Positions 53,614 through 62,946 are shown, numbered from the stretch's first letter. The stretch: 64,000 nucleotides of DNA from Lachnospiraceae bacterium MD308 (GCA_000403475.2 KE159797.1:251144-315143), one strand, 5' to 3'. Numbers and translations are program-made. The notes: generated by a model not told the origin, from the sequence alone.

Positions 53614-53925
53614 TTAATTATCCTCCTCATAAATCTGCATTATTTTTGTCACTCCGGACATCGTTAATATCTTTTTCATTCTCTCTCCGACGTGTACCGC
53701 ACATATTTCTCCGCCCAGCATATAGACTTTCCTGTACCTTCCCATAATTACTCCAATCCCTGAACTATCCATAAAATCTGTCTCCTTAAAATCAAAAATA
53801 ACATACCGGATATGATTTCGCTCTATCAGATGGTCCGATTCCTTTCTTAACTCTTCCGAATTATGATGGTCAATTTCTCCCGGCAGAAAGATTGTCAGAC
53901 AATTCTCCTGTACCTGATATTTCAT
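53614..53925 (-). CDS. spoIIAA: Anti-anti-sigma factor SpoIIAA
   Basis: SpoIIAA is a STAS-domain protein of 103 aa that frees SigF by binding SpoIIAB. The phosphorylated serine is in the conserved FKETDFMDSSGIGVIMGRYR. GAAGGAGGG precedes the ATG. It is the first gene of the sigF operon, and a terminator for the upstream TPR gene lies 30-60 bp ahead, so it must have its own promoter there; I could not assign a sigma-H sequence. Confidence 0.95.
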   Translation of the reverse strand: MKYQVQENCLTIFLPGEIDHHNSEELRKESDHLIERNHIRYVIFDFKETDFMDSSGIGVIMGRYRKVYMLGGEICAVHVGERMKKILTMSGVTKIMQIYEEDN

Positions 53926-53954
53926 ATACGCCCTCCTTCATTGTTCTATATAAG

Positions 53955-53985
53955 AAAAAGGATATGCCTGCCCTGGCATATCCTT
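53955..53985 (-). terminator. Terminator after the TPR-protein gene
   Basis: An 11-bp stem AAGGATATGCC/GGCATATCCTT (53958-53968 with 53975-53985) has a 6-nt loop. On the minus strand it runs into UUUUUCUUAU. It separates the TPR gene from spoIIAA. Confidence 0.82.
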
Positions 53986-54016
53986 CTCTTTCGTAATTTA
54001 TCTATTTAAAATTTTC

Positions 54017-55444
54017 CTATTCATCCTGCGATGAATCATCATCCTGTGCTGCCCCGTCACCCTGAGTCGCCCCGTCATCCTGTCCGGCTTTCGCATCCTG
54101 GCCGCCTTTCGTATTCTGGCCGTCCAACGCTTTCTGCGCCGTCCCTGCCGCTTCTTTGCCCTTATACTTCTCAACCAGCTTCTGGTAACGGATGTTCGCC
54201 TTGTCCTGCTCTCCCTTTTTCTCAAAAGACTGGGCAAGGAGCAGCAGCGCCTTCCCGTCCTGATAGCCCTCATCCATCTTTACAACCTTTTCCAGGCTGC
54301 TGATGGCGCCGTCATAATCTCCGGACTCATACTCTTCGCCTGCGGTACCATAAAGTTTTTCACACATCCGTGGGAACAAAGAAGCAGCCACTTCCTCATA
54401 TCTGCTTTTTCCACTCTCTCCAAGAGACTCCGGAGACACTTTGAGCATCTGCTCTAACATCTCCTTATCACTCATATCTTCTGCCGCAAAATGTTTTGCA
54501 ACACTCAACACAATTTCATAGCTTTCCTGTGTAGACGCGGACTTCTCTTTCAAATCCTCGCTCTCCTCGCTGTTGGCTCTGTACTCCTCTAATTCTGTCT
54601 TAAGAGCACTGATCTGCGCCTCCTGTGTCGCAATCTTATCACTGAAAGATATCACCCGTTCATTCAACTTTTTTTGTCTCCCTACAGACACCGCCGGCAT
54701 AATTAAAAACCACATAACCGCAGCGCCCACAAGCACGCCGACAGCAATATTTAAAAATGTATGGAGACCCGAATTTTCCTTGAACACAGAAGATGCCGGC
54801 TGAATGATCGTCTCATTTCCGATATTATAGGTGACGGTCTGCTCATGTCTTTCCTCTCCGCCTTTTCCCCGATCCCTTGCACGACTCGGCCTGGACTTAC
54901 GAATCTGTGTAATCTCATGCATATATCGAAGCGTAGTCTCGTCCGTAGTGTCTAGCTTATGGGCCGTCCGAAGCTCTTTCCTGGCAGCCGAAAACTGTTC
55001 TGTCTGTATATATAAGAGCGCCAAAAGCTGATGAGCCTTCACATAAGACGGATGGGCGGCAATCGCTTTCTTTAGCTGGATAATCGCCAAGTCTTCTCCA
55101 TTCTGTCCTGCAAGCTCAATACTTTGGTTAAATAACTTTACTGCCTGATTAATGCTTTCCAGCTCACCTGGAACTTCCTGTATCTTGCTAATATAGTAAT
55201 TAGCAATGTTATCCTCGGACTGAAAATTCTTGCTGAGAATCCACTCTACAAGTGCCTCAACCACATCTCCTCTGCCGTAATAGACAAGTCCGAGAAGATT
55301 TCTCGCAGCAATATTGCCGCGATTGTACTGCAAACTGCGCCGGAGCGATGTAACCGCTCCGCTCATATCCCGAATATTCGCTTTCTTCAGACCGTCGTTA
55401 TACCAATAGTTTGATTGGTACATCAGCTTTGTTGTATATTCCAT
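54017..55444 (-). CDS. TPR protein with a central membrane helix
   Basis: This 475-aa protein has N-terminal tetratricopeptide repeats (about 1-170, for example AVTSLRRSLQYNRGNIAARN and LKKAIAAHPSYVKAHQLLAL). A basic linker, one membrane helix (about 230-252), a coiled coil (about 260-310) and further extracytoplasmic repeats follow, with GQD-rich low-complexity repeats at the C-terminus. No enzymatic domain is seen; it is likely a scaffold. It may be co-transcribed with the small ORF and folC upstream. Confidence 0.82.
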   Translation of the reverse strand: MEYTTKLMYQSNYWYNDGLKKANIRDMSGAVTSLRRSLQYNRGNIAARNLLGLVYYGRGDVVEALVEWILSKNFQSEDNIANYYISKIQEVPGELESINQAVKLFNQSIELAGQNGEDLAIIQLKKAIAAHPSYVKAHQLLALLYIQTEQFSAARKELRTAHKLDTTDETTLRYMHEITQIRKSRPSRARDRGKGGEERHEQTVTYNIGNETIIQPASSVFKENSGLHTFLNIAVGVLVGAAVMWFLIMPAVSVGRQKKLNERVISFSDKIATQEAQISALKTELEEYRANSEESEDLKEKSASTQESYEIVLSVAKHFAAEDMSDKEMLEQMLKVSPESLGESGKSRYEEVAASLFPRMCEKLYGTAGEEYESGDYDGAISSLEKVVKMDEGYQDGKALLLLAQSFEKKGEQDKANIRYQKLVEKYKGKEAAGTAQKALDGQNTKGGQDAKAGQDDGATQGDGAAQDDDSSQDE

Positions 55445-55473
55445 AGACTATTATAACCTCTTTTTTATCTCCG

Positions 55474-55608
55474 CTATTTCGTCTGTTCAATCATCTCACG
55501 CAGAATATCTGTCATATCTGTCAGATCCTCCTGATAAACCGCGCCTTCAATATCTTCCACTTCCAGACTGGGCTGGAATTTTTTCAGTTCTTCCGCAAAA
55601 TCTAACAT
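55474..55608 (-). CDS. 44-aa acidic small protein
   Basis: A short frame reads MLDFAEELKKFQPSLEVEDI and ends LREMIEQTK. It is strongly acidic with a helix-forming pattern. The ATG has AGGAGG nine bases upstream, inside the end of folC, and overlaps the folC stop by 7 bp, so it looks translationally coupled. It has no recognised family. It lies between folC and the TPR gene on the same strand. Confidence 0.65.
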   Translation of the reverse strand: MLDFAEELKKFQPSLEVEDIEGAVYQEDLTDMTDILREMIEQTK

Positions 55609-56927
55609 TGTCTTTCGCCTCCTGTAAAATATTTCTTCACAGCACCCACCAGGTAAAGAGAACCAAGGCAGTATATCTCACTGTTCCCCCGCATCTCATA
55701 GGCGCTCTCTACCGCATCCCTGATGCTGCCCCTTACATATACCGGAGAAGATGTATATTTCCTGAAAAGCTCTCCCAGCTCATCCGCCGGCACTCTCCGC
55801 CTGTCGTCAATCTCTGTCACGATATATAGCTTTGCTTTAACCTTCTGACAGAGATAATCTATCATCTGTTCATACTTTTTGTCAGATACCACCGAAAAAA
55901 TGACTACCGGAAGCTCACAGTTCCCGGGAAATTCACAAATACTCTCTGCAAATGCCTGAAGCGCTCCGAGATTGTGCGCCCCGTCCACCATAAAATGCGG
56001 CGCCACCGTCTCCATCCGTCCTTCCCATCTGACCGAAGCTATCGCTTTTGTCCATTTCATCCGGCTGATGCTGCAATCCCAAAATACATACTCAAGAGCC
56101 TGAAGCGCAAGCTCTGCATTCATTACCTGATAGAGTCCGCAATTGGAGACACGCCATGTAATATCTTTATCATACGCATTCTTCCTCGAAAATGCAATAC
56201 AGTTTCGGTCTGCTTCCCGAATTTCGTACGCGCAATTCGTGATTTCTCTACACGGAGCCTCTCTTTTTGACGCAATTCGCCGAATCACTTCAGCCGCCGC
56301 CCGACAGCTTCCATCAAAAAAAACCGGAATATTGTCTTTTATAATCCCCGCCTTTTCACAGGCAATCTGTTCTATCGTATCTCCAAGAATCTCCGTATGG
56401 TCAAGACTGATTGATGTAATCACCGTGAGGAAAGGCGTCCGCGGTGCATTTGTCGCATCCAGCCTTCCCCCAAGCCCTGTCTCCAGTATAATATATTCCA
56501 CATCTGAACCAGCGAACACCATCATTCCCATGCCGAAAAGGAACTCGAAATAAGAAGGATGATCAATTCCCTCTCCCTCCATCTCCCTCACAATCTCCAA
56601 AGTCTTTAAAAACACCTGGTAAAATGTGTCATCATCTACTGACTTCCGGTCAATCTGAATCCTCTCATTGATTTTTATCAAATGAGGCGAGGTGAAAAAT
56701 CCCGTCCGCTTTTTTTCTGCTTCTAAAACAGCCTGCATATATGCACATACAGAACCTTTTCCATTCGTTCCTGCCACATGTATAATCTTCCTGTCAAACC
56801 CGGGATTTCCAAGCCGCTCAAGGAAAAGCCTCGTGTGCTCCAGCGAATGTTTCTTTGTAAATCTCGGAAGGTCTTCAATATATTCCACTGCTTCTTTATA
56901 ATTCTTCGGTATCGTATCTGGTATCAT
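55602..56927 (-). CDS. folC: Folylpolyglutamate synthase/dihydrofolate synthase
   Basis: This 441-aa Mur-ligase-fold enzyme adds glutamates to folates. It has the P-loop HVAGTNGKGSVCAYMQAVLE, FFTSPHLIKINERIQID, TGLGGRLDATN, ISLDHTEILGDTIEQIACEK and the C-terminal VDGAHNLGALQAF, all FolC signatures. It follows the LtaS-type gene by 9 bp, and its end overlaps the 44-aa ORF. Confidence 0.94.
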   Translation of the reverse strand: MIPDTIPKNYKEAVEYIEDLPRFTKKHSLEHTRLFLERLGNPGFDRKIIHVAGTNGKGSVCAYMQAVLEAEKKRTGFFTSPHLIKINERIQIDRKSVDDDTFYQVFLKTLEIVREMEGEGIDHPSYFEFLFGMGMMVFAGSDVEYIILETGLGGRLDATNAPRTPFLTVITSISLDHTEILGDTIEQIACEKAGIIKDNIPVFFDGSCRAAAEVIRRIASKREAPCREITNCAYEIREADRNCIAFSRKNAYDKDITWRVSNCGLYQVMNAELALQALEYVFWDCSISRMKWTKAIASVRWEGRMETVAPHFMVDGAHNLGALQAFAESICEFPGNCELPVVIFSVVSDKKYEQMIDYLCQKVKAKLYIVTEIDDRRRVPADELGELFRKYTSSPVYVRGSIRDAVESAYEMRGNSEIYCLGSLYLVGAVKKYFTGGERQC

Positions 56928-56936
56928 ATTCTCTGA

Positions 56937-59147
56937 TTATTTTTCCTCCGGCTGCACCTGCTCCTGCCACGACTTTGTAATGTCTGTCCCTGTGCCCTCC
57001 TGTACAACCAGTCTTCCTTCCTGATAAATATATTCGTTTGAAGCCCTAAACACTGTATTGCTGGAACCCATCTGAATCACAGATACAATATCTCCCTCTT
57101 TCAGAATTGTCTCCGGCAATTCTATCCTTGTATTGTTCAGGAATGTACTTTTCTGTTTTGTCTCATTGACAAACACTTTACTGTTCCCGGTAAAATTCTC
57201 TCCATACAGGCTGGTACTTCCGTCAAGATGCTCCATCACGTCTGTCACTGTAACATCCCGCACTCCCATCATCATGTGCGGTTCCTTTACAGGCATCTCC
57301 CCATCCCCATAGACAAACTGCCTGCCGTAAAGGATATCATACTGCAAAAGCTCCAGATCTTTCAGATAATCTTTCGTCTTCCTGCGCCCCTGGTGATAGT
57401 TAAACACTGTTCCCGCATGGATATCAAGCCGCTCAAACACATCCGCCATGATCTGATAGGCGGGGATATTCCGGTCTTCCTTTTTAAGCCCGATGTTATC
57501 CCAGATCACATAATTCGTATTATAGAGATAACGCCCTTTAAGATCCTCAGCCTTAAGCCCCAGCGTCGGCAGGTGATCCCCGTAAAATACGATCACGGAA
57601 GGCTCGTTCCTTTCCTCCACAGCCTTCACGAGATCCCCGGCGAACTGATCCATGCCGTACACCTGGTTCACGTAGTATTCCCAACGGTTCTTAAGCGCCT
57701 CGTCCTCAATCCCCTCCACCGTAATCTCCGGATTCTCAATCACTTTCTCCTCCGGGTAATCTCCGTGACCCTGAAGGCTTACACAGAACACAAAGTCCTG
57801 CTGCTCAGTGGTGTCCATAGATTCCATGATGTGCTGAATCAGGATATCATCTTTCGCCCATCCGTTCTCGGTAAACTGCAAGATGTTCATAAATTCCTTG
57901 CTCGTATAGGAGTCAAAGCCAATATGGTCAAACACCTTGGCGCGGCTGTAGAAATTCCCGCCGTTATTGTGGAGCGCATGGGTTCCATACCCAAGGGCGC
58001 TCAGAGCCGACGCCGCGCTCTCGCTCTGCCGTTCTTTAAGCACCGTCTTATAAGGATATTCACCCGGCCCGAAATACCGCAGATTCATACCTGTGAGAAC
58101 CTCAAACTCCGTATTTGCCGTTCCCGCTCCCACGGAAGGCACTTTAAAATACCCGGAAGAAAAGTTCTCATACATCTTCCTGAGGTTCGGGCTGGCATCC
58201 TTTGATGTCGTAAAAAACTCCGACTCCGCCACATCAAAATAAGACTCAAGCTGCACAAAGATGATATTCGGCTTTTTACTGTCCTTAAGCCCTGTCTCGC
58301 TCTTCACAATGCTGCCGTTGTCCGAAAGCGCCGCGATGGATTCCTCATTATATTCGTTCGGCTCGTTGATGCCCGTATTGAACACGCTCGCCATAAAGCA
58401 ATAGGGCAGCCCGTAGTCCTCATAGGCAAATGCAATATTTCCGAAATAGGTAGACACTACCCGCTCATCAATCGCCGCGTCCGTAGCAATCGCGTACAGC
58501 CCCGCGCAGGCCGCAATCCCCGCCAACCCCCGGATGCGGTGCACTTTTCCGTTATACTGCCCGCCGCGCCGCCACATGGAGATCACCCATACTGTGACCG
58601 CACCGATGCCCACCACAACCATGACAAGCTCAAATCCGTTAAAATAATTGTTGATAAGAGAAACCGCATCTGTCGCAACCTTAAGATCCTGCGCGTTAAA
58701 AGGCGTCACCCGCTTGATCAGCATATAGCCGTTGCAGACTCCAAGCACCATCCAGAGGACGCTTATGATAATCCGCACAAAAACCCTTCTTTTAAAGAGA
58801 TACACGATAGAAAATGTCATAAAGATCATAAACGCATTATATAAAAATACCAACGGCGTCTCCGTCATGTACTCCCACGCCTTAATCGCGGAATGTCTTG
58901 AGATCGCCTCAATGGCAAAGTTGATCAGGCAGGCAAGCAGAGCATGGAACAGCAGCGAGAGCCGGTTCATCCACTGATAAACCGGCTGCATCTTCCTGGC
59001 AAACGCACTGTTCCTCCGCTCCTCAAGGATTCTCTGGCGCCGTTCCTTCCTGGCCCTCCAGTAATCCGCAACATCTTCTTTTTTCAGATTTTTATGCTTT
59101 TTAAACGCCCCTTTTACATCGGGCTTTTTCAATTGGATTCTTTTCAT
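56937..59147 (-). CDS. LtaS-type sulfatase-fold membrane synthase
   Basis: This 736-aa protein has about five N-terminal membrane segments (about 60-265) and an extracellular alkaline-phosphatase-like domain. Visible are IIFVQLESYFDVAE, the nucleophile Thr region VGAGTANTEFEVLTGMNLRY, and the metal-site FYGDHLPTLG and SLQGHGDYP. The family transfers glycerol phosphate from phosphatidylglycerol to lipoteichoic acid or related polymers. A ~100-residue C-terminal beta domain is an extension beyond the core. It precedes folC. Confidence 0.88.
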   Translation of the reverse strand: MKRIQLKKPDVKGAFKKHKNLKKEDVADYWRARKERRQRILEERRNSAFARKMQPVYQWMNRLSLLFHALLACLINFAIEAISRHSAIKAWEYMTETPLVFLYNAFMIFMTFSIVYLFKRRVFVRIIISVLWMVLGVCNGYMLIKRVTPFNAQDLKVATDAVSLINNYFNGFELVMVVVGIGAVTVWVISMWRRGGQYNGKVHRIRGLAGIAACAGLYAIATDAAIDERVVSTYFGNIAFAYEDYGLPYCFMASVFNTGINEPNEYNEESIAALSDNGSIVKSETGLKDSKKPNIIFVQLESYFDVAESEFFTTSKDASPNLRKMYENFSSGYFKVPSVGAGTANTEFEVLTGMNLRYFGPGEYPYKTVLKERQSESAASALSALGYGTHALHNNGGNFYSRAKVFDHIGFDSYTSKEFMNILQFTENGWAKDDILIQHIMESMDTTEQQDFVFCVSLQGHGDYPEEKVIENPEITVEGIEDEALKNRWEYYVNQVYGMDQFAGDLVKAVEERNEPSVIVFYGDHLPTLGLKAEDLKGRYLYNTNYVIWDNIGLKKEDRNIPAYQIMADVFERLDIHAGTVFNYHQGRRKTKDYLKDLELLQYDILYGRQFVYGDGEMPVKEPHMMMGVRDVTVTDVMEHLDGSTSLYGENFTGNSKVFVNETKQKSTFLNNTRIELPETILKEGDIVSVIQMGSSNTVFRASNEYIYQEGRLVVQEGTGTDITKSWQEQVQPEEK

Positions 59148-59181
59148 ATTACAATCTAATCTCCCAACAATTCCGGCAGAA

Positions 59182-59349
59182 ACTAGTGTACTGACCGAAT
59201 TATATTTAGCTAAACTCCGCAGAATATTTTTCTGAGAGTGCTGTTTCCCAAACGCAGGCGTAGCGGGCTACGCTGAGGCTTGGGAAATAGTTCTATCGGG
59301 AAAATAGGCAAGGAATTTTAGCTAAATATAATCGTGTCAGCACACTAGC
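59182..59349. repeat. MITE-like long inverted-repeat element
   Basis: Two 33-bp arms (59182-59214 and 59317-59349) are near-perfect inverted repeats, differing at about five positions; both share ATTATATTTAGCTAAA at their inner end. Between them is a second nested palindrome (GCGTAGC/GCTACGC inside TTTCCCAA/TTGGGAAA). The element has no coding frame. Its outer arms end at CTAG, and the right one covers the valS stop codon. It is plausibly a non-autonomous mobile element or a structured 3'-end element. Confidence 0.55.
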
Positions 59350-62002
59350 TTTGCCTTGCCTTCAATCCTTTAAGCCTTTCCTGAACTTTCGCCATCATTT
59401 CGCGGTACGTCTCAAGTTTCTTCTGCTCTTCTTCTATCTTCGCCTGCGGTGCTTTGCTCATGAACCGCTCGTTTTTCAGCATCCCATCCGCCCTGGCAAT
59501 CTCCTTCGCGAGACGTTTTTCCTCCTTCGCAAGACGCTCCATCTCCTGCTCAAAGTCAATCAGATCCTCAAGAGGCAGATACACCGACGCATCCGGCACC
59601 ACGATAGACACCGCGTCTTCCGCAATTCCTTCCCTGTCGCCCTGGATGGCCAGATCGCTCACCGCCGCCATAGTCTGCGCCGCATCCTTTAAGCAGGCAA
59701 GGCCTGTGCAAAGCTCCTCGTCCTGGCACACGATATATACCTTGGCTTTCCTGGAATTGGGAACATTCATCTCTGCCCGGACATTTCTCACGCCGCGGAT
59801 GATCTCCTTATAGTGCTCTACGATTCTTTCCGCCTGCGGGAAATCAAAGCTCTCGTCATACTCCGGCCACGCGGACATCATAAGGGAATCCTCCCCCGGA
59901 ATCAACTTACTGTATATCTCTTCCGTCACAAACGGCATATACGGATGCAGAAGTTTCAGCGCCTTCTTAAGCACCTCGCGCAATGTCCAAAGCGCGTCGT
60001 TAGCGCTCTGCGCGTCCTCATCCGCATGGTAAATCCTGTACTTCGCAAGCTCGATATACCAGTCGCAGAACTCATCCCAGATAAAGTCATATAACTTGGA
60101 CAATGCAATGCCAAGTTCGAACTTGTCCATATTTTCCGTCACATCTTTCACCAGGCTGTTGCATCTGGACATAATCCACTGGTCAGCCGGGCGGAACGTA
60201 CCTTTCTCAGGCTCTGTAAGCTCTTTCTCATCAAGGTTCATCATGATGAAACGCGACGCATTCCAGACTTTATTGGCAAAGTTCCGGCTCGCCTCAACCC
60301 TCTCGTTGTAAAAACGCATATCGTTACCCGGCGCATTGCCCGTCACAAGCGTCATACGCAGGGCGTCCGCGCCGTACTGGTCAATGATTTCCAGCGGGTC
60401 AATGCCATTTCCCAGAGACTTGCTCATCTTGCGCCCAAGGGAATCTCTCACCAGCCCGTGGATGAACACCGTATGGAACGGTGATTTATCAGTATGTGCA
60501 TATCCGGAAAATACCATACGGATTACCCAGAAGAAAATAATGTCATATCCGGTGACAAGCACGTCTGTCGGATAAAAATAATCCAGATCTTCCGTCTTTT
60601 CCGGCCATCCCAGTACGGAAAACGGCCACAGCGCGGAAGAAAACCACGTATCAAGCGTATCCTCGTCCTGGGTCATATGGGCGTGTCCGCACTTCGGGCA
60701 AGCATCCGGCTTTGTCCTCGATACGACCATCTCGCCGCACTCGTCGCAGTAGTACGCCGGAATCCTGTGCCCCCACCAAATCTGCCTGGAGATGCACCAG
60801 TCACGGATATTTTCAAGCCAGTGCAGGTAAATCTTATCAAATCTCTCCGGCACGAACTTAAGCTCACCTGTCTTCACCGCCTGAATCGCCGGCTTTGCCA
60901 GCTCCTCCATCCGGACAAACCACTGCTGCTTTACCAGCGGCTCTACCGTGGTGTGGCAACGGTCATGGGTTCCTACGTTGTGGCTGTGGGGAACCACTTT
61001 CACCAAAAGCCCCTGCTCCTTTAGCTCCTTCACCATCAGCTCGCGCGCCGCGTAGCGGTCCATCCCCGCATACTTCCCGCCGTTTTCATTGATGGTGGCA
61101 TCATCGTTCATCACATTGATCTCCGGCAGATTGTGGCGTTTTCCCACCTCAAAGTCATTGGGGTCATGAGCAGGCGTAATCTTAACCGCGCCCGTTCCAA
61201 ATTCCTTATCAACGTAAGAATCCGCAACAATCGGTATCTCTTTTCCCACTAAAGGCAGGATCGCCTTTTTGCCTACGATATCTTTATATCTCTCGTCCTC
61301 CGGGTGAACCGCGATAGCGGTGTCTCCAAGCATCGTCTCCGGACGTGTCGTGGCAATCTCAAGGAAATCGTCACTTCCCACAAGCGGGTACTTGATATGC
61401 CAGAAATGCCCGTCCTGTTCCTCATGCTCCACCTCAGCGTCCGAAAGAGACGTCTTACATACCGGGCACCAGTTGATGATCCGGGAGCCTTTGTATATAT
61501 ATCCTTCCTCATAAAGCTTAATAAATACTTCCTCAACCGCTTTTGAGCAACCCTCATCCATAGTAAAACGCTCTCTGTCCCAGTCGCAGGAAACGCCAAG
61601 TTTCTTAAGCTGCCCCTCGATTGTTCCGGCGTACTCCTCCTTCCACTGCCAGGTGCGCTCAAGGAATTTCTCACGGCCAAGCTCCTTCTTGTCGATTCCT
61701 TCATCCTTAAGCTGGTTTGTCACCTTGACCTCAGTGGAAATGGCCGCATGGTCAGTTCCCGGCACCCACAGCGCATTGTACCCCTGCATCCTCTTGTAGC
61801 GGATCAAGATGTCCTGCAGCGTGTTGTCCAGGGCATGTCCCATGTGCAGCTTGCCGGTAATGTTCGGAGGCGGCATCACCGTTGTGAACGGATTTTTATC
61901 ACGATCCACCTCTGCATGGAAATACTTGTTCTCACACCACTTCTCGTAAAGCTTTGCCTCAATCTCCTTCGGATTGTAGGTTTTGTTCAGATTCTCACCC
62001 AT
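59345..62002 (-). CDS. valS: Valyl-tRNA synthetase
   Basis: This 885-aa class I synthetase charges tRNA-Val. It has the HIGH-type motif [20 protein letters not shown] near residue 40, the editing domain, [15 protein letters not shown], the anticodon-binding domain and a C-terminal coiled coil ([20 protein letters not shown]). Its stop codon lies inside the inverted-repeat element. Expression is expected to be controlled by the upstream T-box. Confidence 0.97.
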   Translation of the reverse strand: MGENLNKTYNPKEIEAKLYEKWCENKYFHAEVDRDKNPFTTVMPPPNITGKLHMGHALDNTLQDILIRYKRMQGYNALWVPGTDHAAISTEVKVTNQLKDEGIDKKELGREKFLERTWQWKEEYAGTIEGQLKKLGVSCDWDRERFTMDEGCSKAVEEVFIKLYEEGYIYKGSRIINWCPVCKTSLSDAEVEHEEQDGHFWHIKYPLVGSDDFLEIATTRPETMLGDTAIAVHPEDERYKDIVGKKAILPLVGKEIPIVADSYVDKEFGTGAVKITPAHDPNDFEVGKRHNLPEINVMNDDATINENGGKYAGMDRYAARELMVKELKEQGLLVKVVPHSHNVGTHDRCHTTVEPLVKQQWFVRMEELAKPAIQAVKTGELKFVPERFDKIYLHWLENIRDWCISRQIWWGHRIPAYYCDECGEMVVSRTKPDACPKCGHAHMTQDEDTLDTWFSSALWPFSVLGWPEKTEDLDYFYPTDVLVTGYDIIFFWVIRMVFSGYAHTDKSPFHTVFIHGLVRDSLGRKMSKSLGNGIDPLEIIDQYGADALRMTLVTGNAPGNDMRFYNERVEASRNFANKVWNASRFIMMNLDEKELTEPEKGTFRPADQWIMSRCNSLVKDVTENMDKFELGIALSKLYDFIWDEFCDWYIELAKYRIYHADEDAQSANDALWTLREVLKKALKLLHPYMPFVTEEIYSKLIPGEDSLMMSAWPEYDESFDFPQAERIVEHYKEIIRGVRNVRAEMNVPNSRKAKVYIVCQDEELCTGLACLKDAAQTMAAVSDLAIQGDREGIAEDAVSIVVPDASVYLPLEDLIDFEQEMERLAKEEKRLAKEIARADGMLKNERFMSKAPQAKIEEEQKKLETYREMMAKVQERLKGLKARQS

Positions 62003-62055
62003 AGTCTCTCTCCTTGTTCATATGATTTTCACAAACTTTTCACAAACGAGGACGT

Positions 62056-62335
62056 AAAAAACCGCCCTCTACGCTGTAAAGGGCGATTTATCATCGCGGT
62101 ACCACCTTTATTTATATAGAAGAAACACTCTCTATATCTCATCTTATTCGATAACGGGAACGACTCCGGGACTGCCTATTTTCTGCGTCCTGCTCCACAC
62201 GCAGCAGTTCAGCGATCCGGCTCAAAAGCTACCTTCCGCACCTTACATTCTGAAACGGCTCTCAGCCACTTTGCCGCTCTCTCTGTCAGCGTAGGGATGC
62301 GTACTCCTCTTTTTCACAGCCTTTATGGTTTTTAA
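62056..62335 (-). promoter_or_regulatory. T-box leader of valS
   Basis: On the minus strand the leader contains the conserved T-box core AAAGGTGGTACCGCG (around 62095-62108), which pairs with the tRNA acceptor end in the antiterminator. Next is a terminator stem (62063-62072 with 62076-62085) followed by six U residues (62056-62061). Upstream is a long stem I region with AGTA-like sequence. A GUA triplet (62232-62230) in the 3' side of stem I is a candidate valine specifier. It senses uncharged tRNA-Val. Confidence 0.88.
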
Positions 62336-62345
62336 ACTATTGACT

Positions 62346-62374
62346 ATCATAGCCATATGGCAACGATTTGTCAA
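62346..62374 (-). promoter_or_regulatory. Sigma-A promoter of valS
   Basis: On the minus strand TTGACA (62374-62369) is separated by 17 bp from TATGAT (62351-62346), placing the start at ~62339 just ahead of the T-box stem I. The stretch 62375-62494 upstream shows no gene. Confidence 0.8.
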
Positions 62375-62494
62375 GGAAATTCCGCTTATTTCAGAAAGTC
62401 TTAAGAGTTGGGAGGACGCTCCGACGGAGCTGTGGGTGGCTGGTTGGAGGTATTAGATAGTTTGTGTTATTACATAATAAAACGAAAAGTACTA

Positions 62495-62523
62495 TTGAAT
62501 ATGTTGTCTAGGTGTGCTAGAAT
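62495..62523 (+). promoter_or_regulatory. Promoter of the type I toxin mRNA
   Basis: TTGAAT (62495-62500), 17 bp, TAGAAT (62518-62523). Start near 62530 gives a ~78-nt leader with small stems (for example CCGGTTCGCCGG) before AGGGAGGTG. Confidence 0.68.
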
Positions 62524-62607
62524 CCGTTCAAGGAACTCATGACAGGAGTGGCAGTCTCCCTGGTGTAATGTCCGGTTCGCCGGGTACATAGAAGGGAGGT
62601 GCGTAAT

Positions 62608-62733
62608 ATGACAGCTTTTGAAATCATTACGATTTTTCTTGGTACATTAACTTTGTTGTGTACCTTTGGCAGTCTGTTGGTTGCGTGTCTTTCCTTTCTC
62701 TCCAGAGACAAGGATAAGAAAGACAAAAAATAA
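62608..62733 (+). CDS. Small hydrophobic peptide, putative type I (holin-like) toxin
   Basis: The 41-aa peptide starts MTAFEIITIFLGTLTLLCTF, forms one membrane helix (about 5-31) and ends in a lysine/aspartate-rich tail SRDKDKKDKK. This matches the small holin-like toxins of Bacillota type I systems (Fst/TxpA/BsrG class): short N-terminus, one helix, charged C-terminus. A near-perfect SD AGGGAGGTG precedes the ATG by 7 bases. The antisense RNA on the opposite strand supports the call. Confidence 0.75.
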   Translation: MTAFEIITIFLGTLTLLCTFGSLLVACLSFLSRDKDKKDKK

Positions 62734-62855
62734 TGCCCATCCTGTCGCAAGCAGGATGGGCGCCTCTCACTGAGAGGTAATTCCACCACTTGGGAAACTC
62801 CACTTTTGGAGTGAAGTTCCGCAGAAAGGCATCTGTTGACGCAGATGTCTTTCTT
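62724..62855 (-). ncRNA. Antisense RNA antitoxin, convergent with the toxin mRNA
   Basis: A minus-strand promoter at 62890-62862 would start an RNA at ~62855. It would run through several hairpins and stop at a strong terminator: 10-bp stem GCCCATCCTG/CAGGATGGGC (62735-62744 with 62752-62761), then AUUAUUUUUUG. The predicted ~132-nt RNA is complementary to the 3' end and stop codon of the toxin mRNA, which itself should end at ~62859. This is the standard 3'-overlap layout of txpA/RatA-like systems. Confidence 0.65.
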
Positions 62856-62859
62856 TTGT
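62824..62859 (+). terminator. Terminator of the toxin mRNA
   Basis: A 12-bp stem GAAAGGCATCTG/CAGATGTCTTTC (62824-62835 with 62842-62853, one G-U pair) is followed by TTTTGTT. It would close a toxin mRNA of ~330 nt. Confidence 0.72.
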
Positions 62860-62861
62860 TA

Positions 62862-62890
62862 AGTATAACACGTGTTTTAAGGGATTTCAA
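62862..62890 (-). promoter_or_regulatory. Promoter of the antisense antitoxin RNA
   Basis: On the minus strand TTGAAA (62890-62885) is separated by 17 bp from TATACT (62867-62862). It is immediately beyond the toxin mRNA terminator and reads back toward the toxin. Confidence 0.7.
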
Positions 62891-62946
62891 GGAGTTTACA
62901 AATGTTTCTGGCAGCTTATCTGCCGCGAACGAAACACGTATCTATT

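Noticed and set aside
53926-54016. Sigma-H promoter for spoIIAA
   Set aside because: An AGGATAT -35-like string exists, but it is part of the terminator stem and no GAAT -10 lies at the right spacing.
57228-58205. 325-codon open frame on the plus strand opposite the LtaS-type gene
   Set aside because: It lies wholly inside a clear, conserved minus-strand gene, has no ribosome binding site, and its composition (His/Arg/Ile-rich) is that of an antisense shadow.
62405-62460. GC-rich hairpin GCTCC-GAC-GGAGC as a terminator
   Set aside because: Five-base stem with no U-tract and no gene ending there on either strand.
62517-62789. 90-codon minus-strand frame across the toxin region
   Set aside because: Overlaps the toxin gene and both terminators, with no ribosome binding site; the promoter and terminator layout explains the region better.
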